From: Tilletiopsis washingtonensis
Lineage: Eukaryota > Basidiomycota > Exobasidiomycetes > Entylomatales
Assembly (NCBI RefSeq): GCF_003144115.1
Contig: NW_020312003.1
Location: 470,153-534,152, forward strand
Direction: 5' to 3'
Length of the DNA stretch: 64,000 bases
This document shows positions 54,899-64,000 of this stretch, one piece after another; positions within the stretch are counted from its first letter, which is position 1, and each line of letters begins with the position of its first letter. The notes beneath the pieces are model-generated. The model was not told the DNA's origin and did no database searches. It saw only the letters and a list, made by a program, of their open reading frames with translations. The position numbers were made by a program, and so were the translations under genes.

Positions 54899-57800
54899 TT
54901 ACAGCGGCATCGGGGGGCCTTCCTCGCTCTCGCGCACGTGCGACATCTCGCGGTCAGCGCGCACGAGTGCCTGCTCGACTTCTCGCTCTGCGGCCTTGTC
55001 TGCGCGCAATTTGGCCGCCGAGCGCAGAGACTCGGCGTACACGTTCCACTTGGTCAGCTCGCCGAGGAGATGGCTCGACTTGGCCGTCCAGTTGGCCTCG
55101 GCACGCACGCGATTCGAGCCGCGCGGCGAGTAGAGCAGCAGCATGGGCTGGCGCAGCGTGTTGTGCTCCTCGAGCTCGGCCTCGATGCGCACGATGTGGC
55201 GCGCCACGGCCTCGAGCTGCTCCTCCTCCTTGAGCGTGCTCGCCGTCGTCGGCGGGTTCGGCGCACGCCAGTCGTTGATGTACATGCGCTCGTTGGCGTG
55301 CACCTGTCCGCCGCCGGTGCTCAGCACGCTCGAGGCGCCGCCGGCACGCGACGTCGGCGTGCTGTACACGCTGGCGCTGCTTGCGGTGCCGCCGCCGGGC
55401 GTCGACAGCGACGGCGAGTCGGTCCAGTCGCGGAATGCGTTCTGCGTGCGGCTGCGCATCGAGCGTGCACTGCGGCCGCTGCGGATGCTGCGCGTGTCCA
55501 TGCTCAGCTTGCGTGCGCTCGACGGCGCATAGATGCTGGCGTCGGGCGGGCCGGGTGCCGAGCGCACCGAGGCCGCCTGCGAGTCGACGGAGAGCTCCTC
55601 AGTCATGCCTTCCTCCTCATCGTCGTCGTCGTAGACGCTGCGAGGCATGACCTTGTTCCAGCCGTACTCCATGTTGCTGACGCCGCCAGCCAGGGGCTCG
55701 CGGCTCGAGCGCGCAGCCCAGTAGTTGCACGTCGAGACCCACTCCTGCACCAGCTCCTCGTGGCCGGCCTGGAAGAAGAAGACGGCGCCGTTGGCGAGCG
55801 TGAGGGCAAAGACGTGCGGGCGCGCTCGATTGTAGCCCGGCGGCGGCAGCGCGTTGGCCAGCGTGTGCGCCAGCGAGATGTTGCCGAGCGCCGTGGCGTT
55901 GCTGAGCCAGTTGCCGCCGCCGACGGCAGCAGTGCTGCGGCCCACCGTCGACGACGAGGACGTGTCGCCGAAGCGGAACATCGACAGCTGGCCCTTCTGC
56001 ACGACGACGAAGAGCTGCGTCCAGTTCTTGTCGCGCGCGCGCTTCTGCGGGCCCTCCCAGTAGTGCTTGCGCGTCAGCACGCCCTCCTTTGCCCACGGCG
56101 AGCCCATGAGCGCCAGCTCCTCGTCGCCGATCTCGGGCACGGAGCGCAGGCTTGCATTGTCGTCGTTCTCGTCTTGCGTCTCCTTGATGATCGAGTGGGA
56201 GAGGGTGTTGGCAAAGCCGAGCGTCAGAGGCGCCATCTGGCTCGACGGCGAGCTGAGCGCCGAGCTGGAGGGCGTCTGGCCGCCCAGCCAGCTGTCGCCG
56301 CCGTACGAGCGCGAGCCGATGGAGCTCGGCGTCAGACTGAGGTTCTCGTCGCTGCGCATCGTGCCAGCGCTGCCCAGCAGGCCCTGGATGCCGCGGATGC
56401 TGCCGCGCTTCAGCACATTGACGCGGTCCGAGCCGACGGAGAGCGTGTTGCCGCTCTTGGGCATGCGGCGCTGCGAGCCGGCCAGCAGCGCGTTGACCGT
56501 CTCGGGCGCGTCGCCGACGGGCAGGCGGATCTGGTCGGTCTTGACCGCAGCGTAGATTTCCTGATGGCGGGTCAGTGACTGCGCACACACTGCGAGCACG
56601 CGCCAGACTCACTTTGAGCAGCCCCTCGAGCTCCACCTCCCACGCGCGCGAATGCGGGCGGACCGCGCCGTCGCTGCTCGAGCTCGTCGCGCGCATGGCT
56701 CGGTCGCGGGCCATGCCGGATGGCCCAGCGCTCATGGGCGAGCTGACGAGGTTCGTCGTGCTGGCGCCCGGCGTGCTCGCGCCGTGCGAAGACGCCACGC
56801 TGCCAGCGCGTGATCCTCGGCGCCGCAACGATGAGGGTGCCGCGAGAGTCGACGAAGTGTCCTTCGTCTCGGCGCCGTCGAGGCGCACGCTGAAGCTGCT
56901 CTGCGAGTCATCTGCGGCGGTGCTGGGCCGCGCAGTCGCGCCGTGCTGGTCGACGATGGCCGAGAGCGTGTTGCGCACGAACTGATTGCGCGTCATGCGG
57001 TCTGCAATGTCCGCGACGTGCAGGTCGGTGTTGAGCAGCAGGAGGGAGAAGACGAGCGAGTGCACCACGTCGGCGCTGCTGTACAGCGACGTCGGGTTGC
57101 ACGCCCAGAAGCGCTCGCTGAACGCATGCAGGATGCGGTCCACTTGCTGCGTCTCGGCGCGCAGAAAGAGCTTGTCGCACAGCTTGCGGAAGGCGCTGTC
57201 GATGCGCAGGCCGGTAAAGTCAAAGTTGGCCATGTAGTGCGTGCGCGCCAGCTGCCGCATTCGCCCCCTGCCACAAGTTGTCAGCTGTGCTACATGCTGC
57301 GGCGCTAGGAAGCACTCACAGGCCGCCAAGAGACTCTGCAATCTTCTCCTTCTTGACTGTGCCCTCGTCTTCGGCCCAGCAGCGAGCAGCAAGGTCCTTG
57401 GCCTTCTCCTCCGTGCCAGCATCGTCCATGTCGCTGCCAAGCTCGCTGCTGGTCTGGCCGGGCCGGCCGGCCTGCAGGCCAGGTGAGGCCGTGCGCGTCG
57501 GCGCACTGCTGACGGAGGCGCGACTGCCGCGTCTCGTCGCGTTCGGCAGCGGCAGCGGGCCAAGGTCAGAGACGTCGCGCGCGTGGCCAGACACGCGAGA
57601 CACAGGTCCAGACGGCACGGCGTCGGTCGGAGTTGGCGGCTCCTCGAGGCTTGGGCGGCGGGGCACGAGGCGAATGGACATTTCGGGGTCCATCGAGTCG
57701 TCCAGCTCCTCCTCCTGGTCCGCAACGCCCAGCACCGAGGCGGCCGATGGCCTGCGCACGGTGATTGGCGCCAGCTCTGGCATGGTGCGCATCGAAGTGG

Positions 57801-59341
57801 ACGCAGACGCAGTGGCCGCAGTGAGTGCGGCACTTGACGCACGCGACTCTGCGCGGCGCAAGAACATGGAGCCAGGATCCACGGCCGTCTCAAAGGTGCG
57901 GTCACTGCGGGCCGAAGCACTCTCGGCGCGCGAGAGGTGGCCTACGCTGTTGTGACCGGCCGAGGCCATCGAGTCGCGACTGAGCTCGTATGCGCTGGTG
58001 CCGAGTGCGTCGAGGGAGACGTCGGCCATGCCCGGCAGGGAGTTGGGGCGCGGCTCGGACAGAGAGCTGCCGCCGATGGGGAGATCGGAGCGAGACTGCT
58101 CGCGGGCAGTGCGCGTGTAGGACTCCGGCTGCGAGCGCATGGTGCCTGACCACGAACGCTGCGTGCCGAGGCCGATGCGCTGCTGCATCTGCATACTGCC
58201 GTCCATGCGCGGCGTAGTCGGGTCCTGCGATGCAGCGTCTTGCGTGTCGTACGACTCGCTGGAGCGCATTCTTTCCTCCTCATCCTCCATGAAGCTGCGC
58301 TGTCGGCCTCGTTGCGGGCCCAAGCCTTCGATACTCGGCAGGCGCGGACTGGGGGTCCACGATGGCGGCGGCGCAGCGATGTGCGTCTTGGCATCGAGGT
58401 CCTGAGCGCTTTGCCCAAGCGTCTCGTCCATTTCCGTCTCCCACGCGCGAATCGTATGCCGCAGCTCGCTGCCGCTGGAGTTTGAGCCGCCGGCGGCTGA
58501 GTCGGCCTTGCGCACGTGCGTCTGCGCCGGCGTGCGAGCGACCGGCGCAGCGTCTTCCGCGCCTGCAAGCCCATACGTGGCAGAACGCTGTGGCCCGTCT
58601 TGCGTCGCCCGTCCAGTGCCCACGACAGGTGTCGAGCCGGCACGCACGGGGTCCTTCGGCGCCGGCATGGGCGGCAGACCAAGGCCCACCGCCTGCTCCT
58701 TTGCCTTCCGCCGTGCCGGACTCTTAGGCCCTTTCTGATTGGCCCACTGCGACGGAATGACGGGCACCGGCTCCTCGACGGCGCCGCGCGGGTTGAACTG
58801 GTCAGACGTCATGGCTGGCGAGCTGGAGCCGGGTACACTGTGCGTGCTCGCTGCCACGCTCAGGCCGCCATCCGATACGAAGCTGCTATGACTCGCTTGC
58901 CGGCGTATCTGACCAGCGGGCGGCGCCAGCTTGCTCGTCTTGCTGTCCTTGCTGCTGCCGCTGCTCGCGTCGCCGCCTCGGAGCTTGCGCAGAAAGCCGC
59001 TCGTCTTCTTCATGCGCTGGCTGAAGAAGGTGCCGCTGGCTGACCGGTCGGTGCTCGGGTCGGGACTGTTCATGGCCACCTCCTGCGCCAGACTGACGCT
59101 GCCGTTTGCTGGAGACACGGCAAAGGTTTTGCTCTCGAGCTGTGCATCGCTGCTCTTGCTGCTCGAGCGCGGGAAAGGCACCGCGGGCGAGGCGGCTCTC
59201 GGCTCGATCGCAGACTGCGTTATGCCCACAGTGACAGCCTCCTCTTTCGGTGGAGGCGCTGGCGGCCGGGCAGTCTGCGTGCGGTTGCGCGCTGCTTGCG
59301 CAAGCCGCTGCGTGGTCGGAGACGGCGGGGGCTGCGTCGCT

Positions 59342-59397
<56 letters not shown>

Positions 59398-60417
59398 TCG
59401 TCGCAGTGAGGAGGAGGTACGCGGCGAGCCGCCGAGCGGGTGGATCGGCAGATCAGACTGCGAGCTTGCGGGACTGGCACCTCCTTCTGGAGGCGTGGCG
59501 TAGCGCCGGCCGCTGGCGACGCTGTTGCGCGTGCTCGCGCTCGGGCTGCGCTCGACGGCGCGTGGCGGACGAGGCGGCGCCGGCGTGCTGAGCGTGGCGC
59601 CCGAGCTGGACGAGCCCTGCTTCATGCGCGGCGTCGACTGCAGCGTGGGTGTGGCGTCTGTGGTGGACGAGGCGGTCGAGTCGGTGCTCAGCCTCGGCAC
59701 AGGCTCACTGGCAGCCACTGCAGCCGCTGCCGCCGCCGCTCGGCGGTAGGCGCCTGCGACAGACGACGAGGCGGTGGAGAAGCGCGGCGAGGCGGGCGGC
59801 GAGGCATCGTCGAGCTCTTCGCGCTCCTCCCAGCGCGACCGGCTCGGCACGGGCATGGCGGCGACGATGCGTCTGGCCGGCGTGCTGGCGCCCGAGTCTC
59901 GGCTGCCTCGCGATGCCGGCCGCACCGCCTCGTCGGCCAGACTCTTGCCGCCGCGCGCCTCGAGCTCGCGGCGCAGATCCTGCTCGTCGCGCGCCACGTG
60001 GGCTGTTTCGGAGAGCACCCACGTCTCGTCGCTGGCGAGGAGCGTCTCGAACGGCTTGCCGATGCGAGCGGCCCCACTGCTGCCGCCGCCGCCCGAGCTG
60101 TGCTGGCTGCTGCTGCCGCCGCTGCCGCTGCCTGCGCGTCTGCGGCCGGAAGCAGCAGGCACGTTGGGCTCGAGATGCTGCAGGCGCTTGGCCGTGAGGC
60201 CCGAGGCGTCGCTGTCGACACTGGCGCCCGTGGCGCTGGAGTAGGACGCGACGGTGCTGGCGGTGCCCGGGCGCGCGGCACTGCTGCTGCGAGCGCCGCC
60301 GAGAGCGCCCCAGCGACTGCGCGATGAGGTGGAGCCCGACGAGGCGGTGGCCTCGGAAGAGGACGAGACGCGCGGTGCGCCGGCCGACGAGGCACTCGCA
60401 GCGCGCAGCGAGGGCAT
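54899..60417 (-). CDS. Large Sec7-PH domain Arf guanine-nucleotide exchange factor
   Basis: Activates Arf GTPases on Golgi or plasma membranes. Three exons (57320-60417, 56613-57267, 54899-56560) give 1804 residues. The first 1000 are disordered, Ser/Pro/Ala-rich, with Q18 near residue 345-360 and many phosphorylation-like sites. The Sec7 domain starts at about 1000 (EDEGTVKKEKIAESLGGL, crossing the first splice), continues MANFDFTGLRIDSAFRKLCD and contains the glutamate finger in LFLRAETQQVDRILHAF (the usual LPGE is RAE), then SLLLLNTDLHVADIADRMTR. A PH domain follows at about 1405-1535 (GVLTRKHYWEGPQKRA, NWTQLFVVVQKGQLSMF, HVFALTLANGAVFFFQAGHE). A C-terminal coiled coil (QLEAVARHIVRIEAELEEH, AAEREVEQALVRADRE) ends it. 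Order and size resemble yeast Syt1-type GEFs. Confidence 0.92.
59344..59397. repeat. CTG/TTG trinucleotide repeat encoding a Q18 tract
   Basis: Near-perfect CTG run (one TTG interruption) within exon 1 of the Arf-GEF gene; a second length-variable site besides 48238-48273. Confidence 0.9.
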
Positions 60418-61374
60418 GGCGCGCCGCGAGAGGGTGGGAGAGAGTGTGGGCAGCGGCGGGCGCGGCGAAGAGTGAGAGCGAGGCTGCGTGCGGTAGCCGT
60501 GTGAAGAGGCGTGGAAACGAGCAGCAGAGAGCAGCGAAGGGCACGAGGGGTATGAGGAGAGTGAGGCGAGACGCGCGCCCGACGTCGAGGTGGGACGGAG
60601 AGGCGCACGAGCGTGTCGCAGCGCCTGGCCTTAGCGCCGCGTCTGGCGCGCCTCGGCTTGCTGCGCGCGCGGCGTTGGCCGACGTCGGCGCCTGCCCTTC
60701 TCACGTCCATCGCCGCCAGCTACAGCGGTCCGGAGCACACACAGCTCACGCACGGCCGTGTCGCCGCTACCGCAAGCCTGGCTGCAGCTCGGATCTGAGA
60801 GAGAGACGGCGCCGGCGGCAGGCGCCGTCCAGCTGTCCAGCACGGCGTGGGCGTGGGAGGGGCAACCCGCATTCCGAAGCCCCTGATGCGCGCAATACAA
60901 ACTGGCCGCCGCCCACTTCAACGGCGATTAGCACTTTTCGACGCCGCGCAAAGCACAGCACAGCCTGTGACTTTCGCGCTTCGCTCCGCCTGGGCTGCTG
61001 CTGCGCCTCGAGCTCGAGCCCCTCGCATCTTCACCACCTCATCCTCCTGCTCCGTCTGCCCACGCCGCGTCACCTTCGGCCTCCACCCTTCGTTCCTGTC
61101 CGCGTGCCTGTCGCCCTCGTCGCTCGCTGCGCGACGCTGTCCGGTCGTCCGTGCGCTTGCAGCGTGACCACACGCGCCGCTCGTCTTCGTCGCTGCGCCT
61201 CCTCGCTTCCTCCGCAGCACGGCGCCTGGTGCGCCGCCATGCATCGTTCATAGGCTGCCTGCGTCGCCTATCTGCCCTGCTCGAGCGCTTCGGCCGCCAC
61301 GCGTCTGCCCGGCGTGACCCACTGCTGGCACGTTTGCCCCAGCTGCTGGCCCCGTGCGGCCTCGCTAGCCCACG
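60418..61374. other. Divergent promoter (Arf-GEF / MDM34)
   Basis: 957 bp between two start codons. It is Ser/Arg-rich in all frames and the part before MDM34 is pyrimidine-rich. No gene recognised. Confidence 0.5.
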
Positions 61375-64000
61375 ATGTCGTTCAACTTCCGCTGGCCGAC
61401 CTTCTCGCCGGCCTTCCACGCCGATGCCGTGCGCATGCTCGACGGCGCGCTGAACCGCGGGCCGAAGCCCAAGGTCATTGCCGATGACATTCGCGTGCAC
61501 GAGCTGGGCATGGGCACGATTGTGAGTCCGGCCCGCAACTGGCCTCATGCTGCTGGCTGCTTCGTGCGGAGAGAGCCACAGCTCACGAGCTTCTCTGCCA
61601 GCCGCCCGAACTGGAGATCCTCGAGATTGGTGACCTCTCCACCGATCGCTTCCGCGGCATCTTCCGCCTCACCTACGCCGGCGATGCGCACCTCGTCCTC
61701 TCGACCAAGGTGCAGGCCAACCCGCTGGCGCCCTCTACGTCGGCCTCGCCCAGCGACCTCTTCCCTGCGCCCGGCCGCGGCATTCTCTTTGCCGCCGCGC
61801 CGCTCATCGTGCCGATGCAGCTGCGCCTCAGTGCCGTGCGCCTCAAGGCCATCGTCGTGCTCGTCGTCTCGCGGCAGAAGGGCATCACGCTGGTGTTCAA
61901 GAACGACCCGCTCGAGAGCGTCGACGTGAGCAGCACGTTTGACAGCGTCGCCGTCATCCAGAAGTACCTGCAGTCCGAGATCGAGGGCCAGCTGCGCGAG
62001 ATGTTCCGCGAGGATCTGCCGGGCATCATCCACCGCCTGAGCCAGCGCTGGCTCAGCAGCGAGACGGAGCGCGTCAGTGGCGATGCCTCGCAGAGCGCCG
62101 ATGCGGCCGCAGGAGGTGTGCCGCCTGCAGTGCCCGTGGGCGGCTCGGGCGCCGTAGCTGCGCCGCCGCCGCATGCTGCAGAAATGCACGCTGCGCAAAT
62201 GGCCAGCTCGCCGCCGAGTAACCGGCAGGCAGATCACGAGACTGCGTCGGCTCTGGGCGGGCCATCCTCCTCGCGACGGCGCAGCAACTCGCGCGTCAGC
62301 GAGGCACCTCGCGCGCCGGCGTCGACAGCAGGAACAGCGACCATGTCGCGCTCACCTTCCAGCGCGCGCAATCGGCGAGGCTCGCGCAAGTCGCTGCCCA
62401 AAGCCGCCTCCACGTCTGCCGTGCCGCAAGCGGGCCCTTCGGTGCGGGGCGCCGAGCCGCGCTACTCCTTCGGCTTTGGTCTGGGCGGCTGGGGCGCCGC
62501 GGACGGGCTTGACGACATCGAGTCGTACGATCCGACGTATGGCCTGCGCCCCGACGCCTTGCGCGCGCCCGTCAGTAGCGGCTACAGCGGTCTGGCGCGC
62601 CTGGCGACGCAGGCAAAGGGCGGACTGCGAGACTTGACGAGTCTTGGCTCAAGTCCGAAGGCAAACACGACGGGCAGCTGGGCAGGTCGCAGTCCCGATG
62701 ACTCGCAAGCTGTGCTCGATGAGTCCGACGATGCACTGGACGAGGCAGTGGACGATGTCGGCACGAGCGAGGAGGAAGGCTCGCCTTTGCCGGCTGCGTC
62801 GCGTGCGCTGGAGCACGAGCACGAGGTCGATCTCGATGGTCTCGATGCGATCCACGGGCCCGACAGCGAGAGCGACGAGGAGAATGGCTCGGGCGCCGAT
62901 CTTTCGCGCTTTGGCTATCCGCCTCCCAGCGCTGCGTTCAGCGACACGGCCGTCGAGGCGTCTGTGCGCCGCTCTGCCTCTCTGTTCGGCGCGCCTACCG
63001 CGCCCGCCTCGCCCGCAGGCACGTTGCGAGGCCGCGCGTCGTCGTCCGTCAGTGGCGCCACTCCGCGTCCCTCGAAGCCCAGGCGTCAAATCTACGACAC
63101 GATCCCGGCAGTCGGCGGCGGCACCGTGACGCAGCCGCGCGTCTATCACATTGCGAGCCGCGTGCAGGCGCCCGAGATCGATGAGGACGACGATCCGTAC
63201 GAGGACGAGGAGGAACGCACGGCCAGGCTGGCTCGCAGCAATGCGGGCGCGACCAGTGCGGCGGCAAGTAGCACTGTGCGCGGGCCCGCCAGCACGCGCA
63301 CGTTTACGCTCGGGGGAGGCGGAGCGCCCAGCGTCCATTCGCCACTGGCGGCGCCCTTTGAGCCGACGCAGCGCGACATCCATGCCGGGCGCTTCGACTC
63401 CGACGAGAGTGGCGAGTGGGATGATTCGTCGCACCACTCGCATTCGCACTCTCGCTCCGCCTCCGTCTCGGGCGACGGCTCGCTCGCGACGTTGGAGCCG
63501 GAGCCGATGGACCCACGCTCGACGGCCTACCGCACGCAGCTGTACCGTCAACGCGGCGCCGGCTTCTACCGGCCCGGCTACGGCAGCAGCGAGACGGCGT
63601 CGCAGTCTGGCTCGGCGAGCCTGTCGGGCACGAGCAGCTCGCGCTCTCGCAGCGGCGTCTACTACGGCGCCGCTGGAGCACGTCCCTCGTTGGGCCGGCA
63701 TACGCCGTCGCACAGCACAGCACCTACGTCGCAGTACCCTTCGACGCACGACATTGCCTCTACTGTCAACGGCGGCGGCGGCGGCGGCGGCAAGGCTGCA
63801 CTGCCATCTCTGCACCTCCCCGAGCGTGCGCCGCAGCGGCCCATGAGTCTCGATGCCTCGGCCCACCTCGCCGAGCTCGTCAACTCCAACCACACGCTCA
63901 GTCCCTACACGCGCACGCTCGAGACGCGCGGCTTTACCGTGCGCTCTGCGCCCGTGACGCCGGGCGGCAGCGCACATGCAAGTGGCGCAAGCACGCCGGC
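61375..64000 (+). CDS. MDM34: ERMES subunit Mdm34 (3' end beyond window)
   Basis: Outer-mitochondrial-membrane part of the ER-mitochondria tether that moves phospholipids. Exon 1 is 61375-61521 and exon 2 runs from 61602 past the right edge without a stop (about 848 residues visible). The SMP lipid-binding domain occupies about 1-215: [119 protein letters not shown]. The intron falls within the signature MGTI-PPELEI, as expected for the family start. After the SMP domain comes a very long disordered Ser/Ala/Arg-rich region with acidic clusters ([13 protein letters not shown]), longer than in yeast Mdm34 (459 aa). A late segment, [20 protein letters not shown], looks like the conserved C-terminal motif, so the stop is probably near. 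Confidence 0.93.

Noticed and set aside
54671-56578. 635-codon plus-strand open frame
   Set aside because: Antisense shadow of the Arf-GEF third exon; no recognisable protein family.

Overview
The window is 64 kb of GC-rich (roughly two thirds G+C), gene-dense nuclear DNA from a basidiomycete fungus, most likely in the Ustilaginomycotina (that rank is an inference). The evidence is: many short introns, mostly 50-100 nt, with GTGAGT or GTGCGT donors and a CTGAC-like branch signal; a spermidine synthase-saccharopine dehydrogenase fusion gene, an arrangement known from basidiomycetes; and fungal-specific products (ERMES subunit Mdm34, fungal CYP51, HSP104, Sec9). I see no intact mobile element, rRNA, tRNA or CRISPR array. 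There is one 260-base assembly gap.

Layout, left to right. 1-13.4 kb: the 5' part of a siderophore-type MFS transporter (-), HSP104 (-), a Whi5-like CDK-site-rich protein (-), a mitochondrial TPR protein (+) and an AT-hook protein (-, intron crossing the gap). 14-23 kb: acyl-CoA dehydrogenase (+), a membrane-anchored Mcy1-type cysteine synthase (-), a CoA-diphosphatase-type NUDIX hydrolase (+) and SPO11 (+). The introns of this block carry G/C homopolymers found nowhere else in the window. 23.5-34.3 kb: HSP10 and HSP60 head to head, SPE3-LYS9 (-), Kish/TMEM167 (+), a SET-domain histone methyltransferase (-) and GINS subunit SLD5 (+). 34.4-41.6 kb: TRM1 (-), ERG11/CYP51 (+) and GSK3 kinase (-). 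41.6-44.0 kb: 2.4 kb without a gene I can support. 44-54.6 kb: SEC9 (-), a Gre2-like NAD(P) reductase (+), a DUF1279/FAM210-like mitochondrial protein (-), a Sec14-like lipid transfer protein (+), a secreted PEBP-like protein (-) and a SAM methyltransferase (-). 54.9-64 kb: a large Sec7-PH Arf-GEF (-) and MDM34 (+), cut by the right edge.

This is ordinary euchromatic housekeeping sequence, not a dedicated pathway cluster. Themes recur: protein folding (HSP104, HSP10, HSP60), mitochondria (HSP10/60, acyl-CoA dehydrogenase, Mcy1-like, TPR protein, DUF1279 protein, MDM34, a TRM1 isoform) and membrane traffic or lipids (Kish, Sec9, Arf-GEF, Sec14-like, ERG11). Exon-intron models were built by hand from splice signals and reading-frame continuity. 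In every multi-exon model I completed, the exon lengths sum to an open frame. The most rewarding points are the divergent HSP10/HSP60 promoter, an exact ATCWGATAA iron-GATA site upstream of the siderophore transporter, the intronic homopolymer block, the TRM1 double start, and a SET enzyme with altered catalytic motifs.
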